DNA from: Oscillospiraceae bacterium
GTDB taxonomy: Bacteria; Bacillota; Clostridia; Oscillospirales; Oscillospiraceae
DNA: 64,000 nucleotides
Assembly (NCBI GenBank): GCA_017938625.1
Contig: JAGBBD010000011.1
Coordinates: forward strand, 1-64,000
Direction: 5' to 3'
Position 1 is the stretch's first letter, and each line of letters starts with the position of its first letter. Made by a program: the position numbers and the translations under genes. Below are positions 48,981-57,567 of the stretch, piece by piece. Under the pieces are notes generated by a model. It searched no databases. It saw only the letters and a program-made list of their open reading frames with translations, and was not told the origin of the DNA.

Positions 48981-49943
48981 ATGAAAATCGTCATTCTCGA
49001 TGGCTATACCATCAACCCCGGTGATCTGAGCTGGGACGAACTTGGTAAATTGGGTGAACTGACCGTCTATGAGCGCACTGAAAAGACTGTGGAAGAGACT
49101 GTCCGCCGCATCGCTGATGCAGAAGCTGTGTTCACCAGCAAAGTTCCCATTACGGAAGAGATCATGGCGCAATGTCCCAAGCTGCGGTTCATCGGCACTC
49201 TGGCGACCGGCTACAACGTCATTGATACGGCAGCTGCGGCCAAGCGCGGCATTCCCGTGTGTAATGTGCCTGCCTACTCTACCGATGCTGTGGCACAGAC
49301 TGCCTTTGCCCTGCTGCTGGAGCTGTGTGTCCGGACAGGGCACCATAACAAAGCCGTGCAGGATGGACGCTGGTGCAGCTGCAAGGACTTCTGCTTCTGT
49401 GACTTCCCCATCATGGAACTCAGTGGAAAGACCATGGGCATCATCGGCTTCGGCAGCATCGGCAAAGCCGTGGGAAAGATCGCCCGTGCCTTTGGGATGA
49501 ACGTACTGGCTGCAGGCTCCCGCCCCACAGAGGAAGGCAGAGCCATCGGCACTTATGTGGAATTGGAAGAGCTTCTGACACAATCCGATGTGATCAGCCT
49601 CCACTGTCCCCTGTTCCCGGAAACGGAGCACATCATCAACTCTTCGTCCATCGCCAAAATGAAGGACGGTGTCATCATCCTCAACACCAGCCGCGGCCCT
49701 TTGATCGACAGTTCCGCTCTGGCAGATGCCCTGCGCTCCGGCAAGGTGGCAGGCGCCGGTGTGGATGTGCTGCCTCAGGAGCCGCCTGCCCGGGATGAGC
49801 CGCTGCTGCACGCCCCAAACTGCGTCATCACACCCCATCTGGCATGGGCATCCAAGGAAGCACGCGCCCGTCTGATCGACATTACCGTACACAATCTGCA
49901 GCAGTTCCTGAATGGGACCCCTGTCAATGCCGTCAATCTTTAA
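48981..49943 (+). CDS. D-2-hydroxyacid dehydrogenase (glycerate dehydrogenase-like)
   Basis: 320 residues. NAD-binding GIIGFGSIGKAVGKIA, catalytic Arg in LNTSRGPLID, Glu in VDVLPQEPP and His in ITPHLAWAS. The layout matches HprA/glycerate or hydroxypyruvate reductases. It reduces 2-ketoacids or hydroxypyruvate in the cytoplasm. AAGGAG precedes the ATG, 11 bases after the lipoprotein stop. A terminator follows at 49952-49980. Confidence 0.93.
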   Translation: MKIVILDGYTINPGDLSWDELGKLGELTVYERTEKTVEETVRRIADAEAVFTSKVPITEEIMAQCPKLRFIGTLATGYNVIDTAAAAKRGIPVCNVPAYSTDAVAQTAFALLLELCVRTGHHNKAVQDGRWCSCKDFCFCDFPIMELSGKTMGIIGFGSIGKAVGKIARAFGMNVLAAGSRPTEEGRAIGTYVELEELLTQSDVISLHCPLFPETEHIINSSSIAKMKDGVIILNTSRGPLIDSSALADALRSGKVAGAGVDVLPQEPPARDEPLLHAPNCVITPHLAWASKEARARLIDITVHNLQQFLNGTPVNAVNL

Positions 49944-49951
49944 ACATCTTT

Positions 49952-49980
49952 GGAGCAGTTCTTATGAACTGCTCCTTTTG
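49952..49980 (+). terminator. Terminator after the dehydrogenase gene
   Basis: GGAGCAGTTC/GAACTGCTCC, TTAT loop, TTTT. Confidence 0.88.
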
Positions 49981-50011
49981 GTCTTCTTTTTGGATTTTTG
50001 CATAAATTCTA

Positions 50012-50040
50012 TTGACAGTTTCTGTTGGATATGTTACACT
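50012..50040 (+). promoter_or_regulatory. Promoter of the lysine-biosynthesis operon
   Basis: Consensus -35 TTGACA (50012-50017), 17-base spacer, -10 TACACT (50035-50040). Confidence 0.9.
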
Positions 50041-50063
50041 GCAGTTAATTAAATTACTGCAAC

Positions 50064-50225
50064 ATGATAGAGGCGCGTCGCATCATCAGTACCGCTGCCG
50101 TGAGGCCTTCGCAGGGCTGTGGCAGAGGGAAAGGGATCGTCGCCGAAGGAAGCTGAGGCGAAAGGCTCTCCTGGGCAGACAAACTAAGAGTTGTCTGACT
50201 GTCGCAAACTGCGGAGTGCTATCAT
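50064..50225 (+). promoter_or_regulatory. Lysine riboswitch (L-box)
   Basis: The 162-base aptamer is closed by ATGATAG/CTATCAT. Conserved L-box segments occur in order: GAGGCGCG, ATCAGTA, GAGGGAAAGG, GCCGAAGG, CTCTCCTGGG, CTGTCGC and GGAGTGCTATC. It precedes dapA and is followed by a terminator at 50273-50299, so lysine should cause premature termination. Position and neighbouring genes match the known class. Confidence 0.95.
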
Positions 50226-50272
50226 TTCGGTACACGCGGCGTCTGCCGTAAATATACTTTGCCGATTTTGAT

Positions 50273-50299
50273 AGCCGATGCGTGCATCGGCTGTTTTTT
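50273..50299 (+). terminator. Riboswitch-controlled terminator
   Basis: AGCCGATGC/GCATCGGCT with a GT loop, followed by GTTTTTT. It is the expression platform of the lysine riboswitch. Confidence 0.9.
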
Positions 50300-50344
50300 A
50301 TTGTATTGCAGCATTTAAAATCCATCTTAAAAGGAGCAATCACT

Positions 50345-51235
50345 ATGAAAACCAACTCCATCTTCCGCGGTGTCGCTACCGCTCTGATCACCCCTCTGAA
50401 TGAAAACGGTGTGGATTATCCCGCTCTGGAAAAGCTGATCAACTGGCAGATCGAGGAAGGCATCAATGCTCTGGTCATCTGCGGTACCACCGGCGAAGGC
50501 TCTACCCTTACCGATGAGGAACACCGCAAGGTGCTGCAGTTCGCGCTGGACACTGCCGCAGGCAGAGTCCCCATGATCGCAGGTACCGGCTCCAACGACA
50601 CCGCCTATGCCATCGAACTGACCCAGTATGCCTGTCAGATCGGCTACGATGCCATGCTGGTGGTCACCCCCTATTACAACAAAGCCACCCAGAATGGTCT
50701 GGTCGCCATGTTTACCGCCATTGCGGATGCATCCACCAAGCCCATTATCCTTTACAATGTTCCCTCCCGTACCGGTGTGAGCATTGAGCCTGCCACCTAC
50801 GCAAAGCTGATGAGCCATCCCAACATCTGCGCCATCAAGGAAGCCAACGGCAACATCTCCAAGATCGTGGAAACTGCCGCGCTGGTCGGCGATCAGCTGG
50901 ATATCTACTCCGGCAACGACGATCAGATCGTTCCCATTATGGCTTGCGGCGGCGTGGGCGTGATCTCTGTGCTGTCCAACGTCGTGCCCAAGCAGACAGT
51001 ACAGATCTGCCAGAAGTTCTTTGACGGCGATGTGGCAGGTGCTATGGAGCTACAGAAAAAGTATCTGCCCCTGACAAATGCCCTGTTCTGCGAAGTCAAC
51101 CCCATTCCTGTTAAGGCTGCCATGGCAGCGCTGGGTTTCTGCGATGACTACCTGCGTCTGCCGCTGACCGTCATGGAGGATGCACACCGCGCTGTGCTGC
51201 TGCAGTGTATGCGCGATGTGGGTCTGAATGTATAA
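50345..51235 (+). CDS. dapA: 4-hydroxy-tetrahydrodipicolinate synthase
   Basis: 296 residues from the ATG at 50345, after AAAAGGAGC; in-frame codons upstream lie in the riboswitch terminator. DapA motifs: GTTGEGSTLT, YNVPSRTGV, and the Schiff-base Lys in ICAIKEANG. It condenses pyruvate with aspartate semialdehyde, the first committed step to lysine and diaminopimelate. The stop is 10 bases before dapB. Under lysine riboswitch control. Confidence 0.97.
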   Translation: MKTNSIFRGVATALITPLNENGVDYPALEKLINWQIEEGINALVICGTTGEGSTLTDEEHRKVLQFALDTAAGRVPMIAGTGSNDTAYAIELTQYACQIGYDAMLVVTPYYNKATQNGLVAMFTAIADASTKPIILYNVPSRTGVSIEPATYAKLMSHPNICAIKEANGNISKIVETAALVGDQLDIYSGNDDQIVPIMACGGVGVISVLSNVVPKQTVQICQKFFDGDVAGAMELQKKYLPLTNALFCEVNPIPVKAAMAALGFCDDYLRLPLTVMEDAHRAVLLQCMRDVGLNV

Positions 51236-51245
51236 GGAGGCCCAA

Positions 51246-51980
51246 ATGAAGATCATTGTCAACGGCGCCGGTGGGCGCATGGGAAAGGCGCTGCGTGCGC
51301 TGATCGCCCAAGGCAGCAGAGGTGCTTCTCTGGCTGCCGCCGTAGATCCCTTTGTCAAAGAAGACGGCATGATCGAGCAGGCTTCCCGGTTTACAGGCGA
51401 TGCCGACTGTATCATTGACTTTTCCTCTCACACAGGCACAAAGGAACTTGTGGAGTTTGCCGTCGAACGGAAGCTGCCCCTTGTGATCGCCACCACAGGT
51501 CACACGCAGGAAGAACTGGATCTGATCACACAGGCTTCCCGTGAGATTCCCGTGTTCTATTCCGGCAATATGTCCTTGGGCATCGCGCTGCTGACCCAGC
51601 TGGTGCGGCAGAGTGTTGCCATGTTCCCCGATGCGGATGTGGAGATCGTAGAGACCCATCATGCCCAGAAGGTGGACGTACCCAGCGGTACAGCGCTGAT
51701 GCTGGCAAAAGCCGTGCAAACTGCCCGTCCCTCTGCCACCCTTCTGGTGGGCCGCCATGAAAACGGCAAGCGCACCAAGGAAGAGGTCGGCATCCACTCC
51801 CTGCGCATGGGCACTACAGTGGGCATCCATGAAGTCCACATCCACGCAGGTACGCAGACCATTACTCTGAAACACGAAGCCCATGACCGTGCCCTGTTTG
51901 CTGAAGGCGCTCTGGCTGCGGCACAGTTCCTGACGGACAAAGCACCGGGACTGTACAGCATGCACGATATGGTGAAATAA
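51246..51980 (+). CDS. dapB: 4-hydroxy-tetrahydrodipicolinate reductase
   Basis: 244 residues from the ATG at 51246, five bases after AAGGAGG. NAD(P)-binding VNGAGGRMGKAL, catalytic EIVETHHAQKVDVPSGTAL and C-terminal HEAHDRALFAEGAL. It reduces the DapA product to tetrahydrodipicolinate. Located between dapA and ddh with short gaps. Confidence 0.97.
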   Translation: MKIIVNGAGGRMGKALRALIAQGSRGASLAAAVDPFVKEDGMIEQASRFTGDADCIIDFSSHTGTKELVEFAVERKLPLVIATTGHTQEELDLITQASREIPVFYSGNMSLGIALLTQLVRQSVAMFPDADVEIVETHHAQKVDVPSGTALMLAKAVQTARPSATLLVGRHENGKRTKEEVGIHSLRMGTTVGIHEVHIHAGTQTITLKHEAHDRALFAEGALAAAQFLTDKAPGLYSMHDMVK

Positions 51981-51993
51981 GGAAGTGAACAAC

Positions 51994-52977
51994 ATGATCA
52001 AGATCGGTATCGTTGGCTACGGCAATCTTGCCCGCGGTGTGGAATGTGCACTCAAGCATGACCCTGATATGACTCTGGCTGCCGTCTTTACAAGACGAGA
52101 TCCCGGAGCCGTCAAGATTCAGACTCCGAATGTCCCCGTTCTGCCGCTGGAAGACGCGCCTTTGTGGAAAGACAGGATCGATGTGATGATCCTGTGTGCC
52201 GGAAGTGCCACAGATCTTCCCAAAATGACCCCTGCTCTTGCCAAGGATTTTAACGTCATCGACAGCTTTGACACCCATGCCAATATCCCGGCTCATTTTG
52301 CAGCCGTGGATGCTGCGGCATCGGAAAGCGGTCACATCGCCTTTATCTCTGTCGGTTGGGATCCGGGACTGTTCTCCCTCAACCGTCTGTATGCCTCCGC
52401 CATCTTGCCAAACGGCAAGGATTATACCTTCTGGGGCAAGGGCGTCAGCCAGGGTCACTCCGATGCGGTGCGTCGGCTGCCCGGAGTGATCGATTGCAGA
52501 CAGTACACCATCCCCGTGGCAGAAGCCATGGAGCGTGTGCGCAAAGGCGAAATGCCTCAGCTGACCACAAGAGAAAAGCACACACGTTACTGCTATGTGG
52601 TGGCGGAAGAAGGTGCCGACAAGGCAAAAATCGAAGAAGCCATCAAAACCATGCCCAACTACTTTGCTGACTACGACACCACAGTGGAATTCATCACCAT
52701 GGAGCAGATGAAGCAAGATCACAGCGGTCTGCCCCACGGCGGCAGCGTGATTCGAAGCGGCATTACAGGCTGGGAGGGAGAGAACCGCCAGACCATCGAA
52801 TTCTCTCTGAAGCTTGACTCCAATCCGCAGTTTACCGCCAGCGTTCTGGTGGCTTGCGCCAGAGCCGCTGTCAAAATGCGTGAGAGAGGCGCAACCGGCT
52901 GCAAGACCATGTTTGACGCAGCCCCTGCCGATCTCAGCCCCATGAGCCGGGAAGAAATGCTGGCACATATGCTGTAA
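51994..52977 (+). CDS. ddh: meso-Diaminopimelate D-dehydrogenase
   Basis: 327 residues from the ATG at 51994 (AGGAAGTG upstream); a GTG nine bases earlier is possible. NADP-binding GIVGYGNLARGVECAL, DSFDTHANIP, SVGWDPGLFSLNRL and WGKGVSQGHSDAVRRLPGV are diagnostic. It converts tetrahydrodipicolinate directly to meso-DAP with ammonia and NADPH, bypassing the succinylase and acetylase branches. This gives a short DAP route dapA-dapB-ddh. A terminator follows at 52997-53027. Confidence 0.96.
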   Translation: MIKIGIVGYGNLARGVECALKHDPDMTLAAVFTRRDPGAVKIQTPNVPVLPLEDAPLWKDRIDVMILCAGSATDLPKMTPALAKDFNVIDSFDTHANIPAHFAAVDAAASESGHIAFISVGWDPGLFSLNRLYASAILPNGKDYTFWGKGVSQGHSDAVRRLPGVIDCRQYTIPVAEAMERVRKGEMPQLTTREKHTRYCYVVAEEGADKAKIEEAIKTMPNYFADYDTTVEFITMEQMKQDHSGLPHGGSVIRSGITGWEGENRQTIEFSLKLDSNPQFTASVLVACARAAVKMRERGATGCKTMFDAAPADLSPMSREEMLAHML

Positions 52978-52996
52978 CCACAATTTCTCACAATAC

Positions 52997-53027
52997 AAAA
53001 AACGCCGGAGTGATCCGGCGTTTTTTT
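52997..53027 (+). terminator. Terminator of the dap operon
   Basis: AAAACGCCGGA/TCCGGCGTTTT with a GTGA loop, seven T residues. Confidence 0.93.
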
Positions 53028-53038
53028 CAGTCTGAATA

Positions 53039-53067
53039 TTGACAATTGGCTGCTTGGTCAATAGAAT
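53039..53067 (+). promoter_or_regulatory. Promoter of the AEC transporter gene
   Basis: TTGACA (53039-53044), 17-base spacer, TAGAAT (53062-53067). ATTGAC/GTCAAT arms flank the spacer. Confidence 0.85.
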
Positions 53068-53098
53068 AGATTCAGTTTCAAGCGAAAGGGCGTTTTTA

Positions 53099-54040
53099 AT
53101 GGCTGTACTGCTCTCCACCCTCAATCAAATGGGATTTCTGTTACTGCTGATCATCATCGGCTTTGTTCTTGTCCGCACCAAACTGGTTACAGCGGATGGC
53201 GCAGGGGTACTCTCCAAACTGGAGACCTATGTGCTGGTGCCTGCCCTTGTAATGGGCACGTTCATGCAGAATTTTACGGTCGCACGCATCGGTGTGGCCG
53301 GTCAGTATTTCCTTGTGGGTCTGATCGTCATTGTAATCACCATCCCCATTGCCGTTGTGGTAGGCAGGCTTTTTTCCAAGAATTTTGATCTGCGGAACAT
53401 CTATATTTACGGACTTGCCTTCTCCAACTTCGGTTTCATGGGCAATGCTGTAGTCAAGGCTCTGTTCCCCGAGATCTTTATGGAATATCTGATCTTCGTG
53501 CTCCCCTTCTGGACATTTATTTATATGTGGGGCGTCCCATACCTGCTCATGTCCTCTGAGGAGGACAGAGGTTTTCTGGCAGGACTGAAAAGGCTGATCA
53601 ATCCCATGTTCATTGCCATGATCGTCGGTATTATCATTGGTATTCTGAACATCCCTGTACCGTCATTTCTGGAAAACGGTATTCTGACCCTGGGCGACTG
53701 CATGTCCCCCATTGCCATGCTGCTGACCGGCATGACCATTGGGCGCATCGACCTTGGCAAGACCTTCCGCAATGTTCCCATTTATGTGGTATCTGCCATC
53801 CGCCTTGTGATCATTCCGCTCCTCGCCATTGTGATCCTTCACTTTTTCCCCATCAGCTACGGTCTTGCCCTGTGCACCGTGTGCGCTCTGGCAATGCCTC
53901 TGGGCTTGAGCACCATCATCATCCCCAGCGCCTATGGCAAAGATACCTCCGATGCGGCAGGCATGGCACTGATTTCTCACCTGCTCAGCTGCATTACCAT
54001 TCCCGTGATCTTTATGATCTTTGAAATGATGATCCAGTAA
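53099..54040 (+). CDS. AEC-family transporter (auxin efflux carrier-like)
   Basis: 313 residues from the ATG at 53099 (MAVLLSTLNQMG). The ribosome site (AAAGGG) is modest. The in-frame codons upstream overlap the promoter and are not expected to be translated. Ten TM helices with the family's inverted repeat: GFVLVRTKLVTADGAG at the start and FSNFGFMGNAV in the middle. Bacterial members export or import organic acids such as malate. The substrate is unknown. It is transcribed alone and ends at a shared terminator. Confidence 0.9.
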   Translation: MAVLLSTLNQMGFLLLLIIIGFVLVRTKLVTADGAGVLSKLETYVLVPALVMGTFMQNFTVARIGVAGQYFLVGLIVIVITIPIAVVVGRLFSKNFDLRNIYIYGLAFSNFGFMGNAVVKALFPEIFMEYLIFVLPFWTFIYMWGVPYLLMSSEEDRGFLAGLKRLINPMFIAMIVGIIIGILNIPVPSFLENGILTLGDCMSPIAMLLTGMTIGRIDLGKTFRNVPIYVVSAIRLVIIPLLAIVILHFFPISYGLALCTVCALAMPLGLSTIIIPSAYGKDTSDAAGMALISHLLSCITIPVIFMIFEMMIQ

Positions 54041-54042
54041 AC

Positions 54043-54073
54043 AAAAACCGGCTGCGCTGCAGCCGGTTTTTTA
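54043..54073. terminator. Bidirectional terminator
   Basis: AAAACCGGCTGC/GCAGCCGGTTTT with a GCT loop and T/A-rich flanks, between the convergent AEC and sortase genes. Confidence 0.9.
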
Positions 54074-54856
54074 TTGTGCAAGAACAAGCTTACAGTGCAG
54101 CACATAGCGCGCCTCATCAAAATCGTAGGCACAGGTGGACAGGGTCACGATCCGGTCCTGCGGTGTGACGGTAACAGAGGAAACAAATTCAGAACGGGCG
54201 CAGATCTTTTCAAGATAGTCACCGAAAGAGTCCTCCTCTTCAAAAGAAATGGTATAGGCATCGGAATCTGCAGCCGTCACATAACCGCTGAAAGGCCAGA
54301 GATAAAAGCTCTGCCGCGGTGTGACGAGAATAAGCTCTCTATGCTCATCATAATAGCCTTGTGTGCGGTAATGCAAAAGAGCAGCAAACATGGCGCCGTT
54401 GTTCATATTGTGCCCGTAGATAAACGTATTTTCATCCTGCAGGTCAGCATTGTTGCGGCTGTCTGCAAAGACAGTACCGTTTTCATTGGCTGTGCCGTCA
54501 AACAGATGGCGCAGGTAATACTTGTTGTTTTTCCCCTGCACGATGGGATGATCGATCTCACCGTCGCAACCGCGGAGCCACGCGATGGTATCGGGATTGA
54601 TCTGCGTAAGCGACTGAAAATCCACCTGCAGCAAAGGCTGCGGTTTGGACGGCTGTGTCGTTTCCGCAGCCTGCAGAGCCGGCTGCTCCGGCGGTGTTTG
54701 TGTGACCACAGTCTGCGCCAGTTCCTCGTAGCCGCAGCTCCCAAGGCGGTACTGCTGACCGATACAAAGCAGCTGCCACATACTCACGACAAATACAACA
54801 ATCGCCAAACACAGCAAAACGCCCACAATCCAATTGCTTTTTTTCTTGTTCATCAT
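54071..54856 (-). CDS. srtB: Class B sortase
   Basis: About 261 residues (ATG at 54856; ATGs at 54853 and 54862 are close alternatives near AAGAGTG). An N-terminal TM helix is followed by the sortase fold with active-site His in FIYGHNMNNG, Cys in TLSTCAYDF and Arg in DEARYVLHCKL. The DFQSLTQINPDTIAWL and HPIVQGKNNKYYLRHLF segments identify class B. It cleaves a sorting motif and attaches proteins to peptidoglycan. The neighbouring protein at 55923 carries a fitting PDTG signal. Confidence 0.92.
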   Translation of the reverse strand: MMNKKKSNWIVGVLLCLAIVVFVVSMWQLLCIGQQYRLGSCGYEELAQTVVTQTPPEQPALQAAETTQPSKPQPLLQVDFQSLTQINPDTIAWLRGCDGEIDHPIVQGKNNKYYLRHLFDGTANENGTVFADSRNNADLQDENTFIYGHNMNNGAMFAALLHYRTQGYYDEHRELILVTPRQSFYLWPFSGYVTAADSDAYTISFEEEDSFGDYLEKICARSEFVSSVTVTPQDRIVTLSTCAYDFDEARYVLHCKLVLAQ

Positions 54857-54920
54857 AGACATCACTCTTATACAAACAGATGCGGTCTGCGGTAAGAAGC
54901 CGCAAACCGCATCGCGTGTT

Positions 54921-55898
54921 TTATTTTTCCACAAAGAACAGATCCAGCACCAGTTCTTCCAATGCTGCTTCATCGGCATAGAACTCCATGTACCTCTCGC
55001 CCAGCTTGTTTTCGCCTTTCAAAGACACAGGCTCGGCAAGGGTATAATCCGCATATCGCTCGATCACAGAACTGAGCACCGTGCCGGAGCAGTCCGTAAC
55101 GATATAGTCCGACACCGCATCGTAAGTTTCCAATGTAAAGGTGCTGTTTTCCTCCAGTTTGGCAAGGAACGCCTGCAAAAAGCTTTCAATATAATCCTTC
55201 TGCCGCTCCATACGGGAGAGATTGAGCTGATCGCCCACATCCATTCTCAAACGGACGTAATCCACAGCTTGCTGACCGCGCAGAGTCGTCTTTCCCATGG
55301 GAATCTGAGCATCTGTGCCACTAAAATCATCGGTCACATACACCGTCACGCCGCCGACTGCATCATTGAGGGTCGCAACAGCATCCATATTCATGGATAT
55401 ATAGTGATCGATGGTGATGCCGTACAGAAGGTCAGAAACTGTTCTGATGGTATTTTCACAGCTGTCTTCCAGACCACTGCCATAGGTATGCGCCAGAGCA
55501 AGCTGACCGTAGGTCGTGCCCGCCTGTCTGCCGCCAATGCCCAATACAGGCATCTGCACCATGGTATCGCGGTTGAGATTGATCACATGAGTCGTCTCGT
55601 CCTTTTGATCGAACACCACCAGCAGCACCGTGTCGGACTCGCCGTCGTTGTTATAAGAGCCGCTGCTGACCACAGGGCCATAGCGATCGATACCCATCAT
55701 AAGGAAAACATCGATATCCTGCCGTGGAAAATAATCCACACCGTTTCTGGTAATGGTCTTTGTTGCTGCAGTTTCTGTTTCGTCTGCGTAAAACACAGTG
55801 GACTCCAACAAGCGGAGTCCACTGTAAATAAATACGATGACCAGAACCAGGATGATCAACAGAACTGCGATGCCTTTGGCATTTTTATGTCTGCGCAT
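54921..55898 (-). CDS. LytR-CpsA-Psr family protein
   Basis: 325 residues. An N-terminal TM helix (about 10-30) is followed by the extracellular LCP domain: DVFLMMGIDRYG, ESDTVLLVVFD, VINLNRDTMVQM, and the DYVRLR...SRMERQKDY block with the Arg residues that hold polyprenyl phosphate. LCP enzymes attach capsule or wall glycopolymers to peptidoglycan, in keeping with the capsule genes upstream. It lies between the surface protein and the sortase, all on the minus strand. Confidence 0.94.
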   Translation of the reverse strand: MRRHKNAKGIAVLLIILVLVIVFIYSGLRLLESTVFYADETETAATKTITRNGVDYFPRQDIDVFLMMGIDRYGPVVSSGSYNNDGESDTVLLVVFDQKDETTHVINLNRDTMVQMPVLGIGGRQAGTTYGQLALAHTYGSGLEDSCENTIRTVSDLLYGITIDHYISMNMDAVATLNDAVGGVTVYVTDDFSGTDAQIPMGKTTLRGQQAVDYVRLRMDVGDQLNLSRMERQKDYIESFLQAFLAKLEENSTFTLETYDAVSDYIVTDCSGTVLSSVIERYADYTLAEPVSLKGENKLGERYMEFYADEAALEELVLDLFFVEK

Positions 55899-55922
55899 AT
55901 TATATCATCCTATCCTATGAGA

Positions 55923-56771
55923 TCAGTTGGCCGCCTTGCGCTTACGAAGAACCAGCACCAGCGCCACGATGGCGATCAGAGAAGCGCCCATCACAGATGC
56001 CCACACGACAGCCCGGTCAGTCAGAGCATCACCGGTATCGGGTGCCTGCACAGCTGCCACATCGGCTGCATCATCCGCAGGAACGAGCACTGCCACAGGG
56101 CAGAAGTTTTCATAAGTGGTACAGGTGACGGAGCCGTCTTCCAAAATTTCCACGTCCTCGATCATATTCCACTTGCCGCCCTTGTAAGCAAGGACAGAAA
56201 CAAAGGTCTCGGGATCCAGCTGCAGATCAAAGTCCAGGCAGATGGTAGTGCCTTCGGGCTCCAGATACTCTTCCAGTTCATCACACAAAACAGTAACATC
56301 ATACAGCTGCAGAACGACCAAATCGTTGATCGTGGCATCCTCACCCAGCACAGCCGTTACAGCGCCTGCCAGTTCGGGGCAGTCGGCAAAGAAGTTCATG
56401 CCCTGTTCCAGAATCTGCTGATAGACCCACAGCAGAAGCTCTCTGGACTCTTCGGGGATCTTGGGGTCGGTCTCAGCATCAGCCAGAGGAGTGACCACCA
56501 AGCAGGCATGGTCTTCTTCCATACCGTCTTCATGAAGGCCGTCAATATAGATGGTGCCGTTGGGTCTGACATGAACACCGGCGATCTCATTGCCGCTTTC
56601 ATCCTCCAGATAACCGATCAGCAGGCATCCATCATCGGCACGCTCTCCCGCAAATTCGGGCATAGGTTTATAAGTAATGCTGGGTACGAAATCATCTTCT
56701 GCTGCTAAAACGGTGGCAGTCATAGACAGACACAGCACCACCACCAACAGCATGGAAAGCAATTTCTTCAT
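55923..56771 (-). CDS. Secreted surface protein with PDTG-type sorting signal
   Basis: 282 residues from the ATG at 56771 (MKKLLSMLL), after GGAGATG. Signal peptide with cleavage near VLAAEDD. The mature part is acidic and soluble with no known domain, perhaps two beta-rich regions. The C-terminus has the sortase layout: APDTGD, a hydrophobic helix (VVWASVMGASLIAIVALVLVL) and the basic tail RKRKAAN. The class B sortase nearby is the likely processing enzyme. TATAAT at 56815-56820 precedes the gene. No function is assigned. Confidence 0.85.
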   Translation of the reverse strand: MKKLLSMLLVVVLCLSMTATVLAAEDDFVPSITYKPMPEFAGERADDGCLLIGYLEDESGNEIAGVHVRPNGTIYIDGLHEDGMEEDHACLVVTPLADAETDPKIPEESRELLLWVYQQILEQGMNFFADCPELAGAVTAVLGEDATINDLVVLQLYDVTVLCDELEEYLEPEGTTICLDFDLQLDPETFVSVLAYKGGKWNMIEDVEILEDGSVTCTTYENFCPVAVLVPADDAADVAAVQAPDTGDALTDRAVVWASVMGASLIAIVALVLVLRKRKAAN

Positions 56772-56828
56772 TACAGTCATCTCCAAATTACAAATTTTAG
56801 GAATTACCTTAATCATTATATCTCACAT

Positions 56829-57557
56829 TTACACATTTGTACAGCACAAATTATGCAGAATTTTTGTTTCATTTTGAACAATTTGCTCAAGAAATTCTTC
56901 TCCCAGCCTGTTTTTTATCCGCTCCACCGCTTTTCCAAGCTCCGGAGGGCGGGAGATCAGATCATGACAATCAGAGCCAAGCAGATGGATCTTTCCCTGT
57001 TGCAGCATTCGAAGTGCCCTGGATGCTGTGGCTGCACGGGTGAAAAAATGGCTGTTTGCCTGAATAAGCACCGGAAGGGCAGCCAACCGTTCCATGATAC
57101 GATCTGCTCCCCAAAAGGGAAGATAGCGGTCGATGTGGGCAATCACGGGTGTCAAGCCCAGCTTCCGGAAGATCTCCAGAAGTTCTTCGTACACATACTC
57201 CTTCCAGGGCGGTGCGGGAAGCTCCACTAAAATGTAAGAGGAATTGCCGATACACAGTTTTTTCAGCGCATCGGATTCGCTCATGCCACGGTAGTATGCC
57301 ACCTCAGCACCTGCCACAAGCTTTGGCAGATCTGTCTGCTGTTCCATGGCTTTACGCAGATGGTGCAGCGCCTCATCGCGGCGCTGCAGGAAGTGCTCCG
57401 GTGTATCCCGGTCTGCATAAAAGTGTGGTGTCAGAACAACACATCCCACATGCTGCGCAGCCTCGCTGCGCAGCATGGAAAGGGACATTTCCGTGTTTTT
57501 ACTGCCGTCATCCACATGCGGCAGAATGTGGGTATGAAAATCTGTGATTTTAAGCAT
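56829..57557 (-). CDS. CpsB/CapC-type PHP tyrosine phosphatase
   Basis: 242 residues from the ATG at 57557 (MLKITDFHTHILP); the long in-frame upstream part lies inside the kinase gene in another frame. PHP motifs HTHILPHVDDGSKN, LTPHFYAD and GSDCHDL match the CpsB/YwqE family of Mn-dependent phosphotyrosine phosphatases. It would dephosphorylate the tyrosine-rich tail of the BY-kinase encoded immediately upstream (10-base gap). Confidence 0.94.
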   Translation of the reverse strand: MLKITDFHTHILPHVDDGSKNTEMSLSMLRSEAAQHVGCVVLTPHFYADRDTPEHFLQRRDEALHHLRKAMEQQTDLPKLVAGAEVAYYRGMSESDALKKLCIGNSSYILVELPAPPWKEYVYEELLEIFRKLGLTPVIAHIDRYLPFWGADRIMERLAALPVLIQANSHFFTRAATASRALRMLQQGKIHLLGSDCHDLISRPPELGKAVERIKNRLGEEFLEQIVQNETKILHNLCCTNV

Positions 57558-57567
57558 GGTGCAGTTC

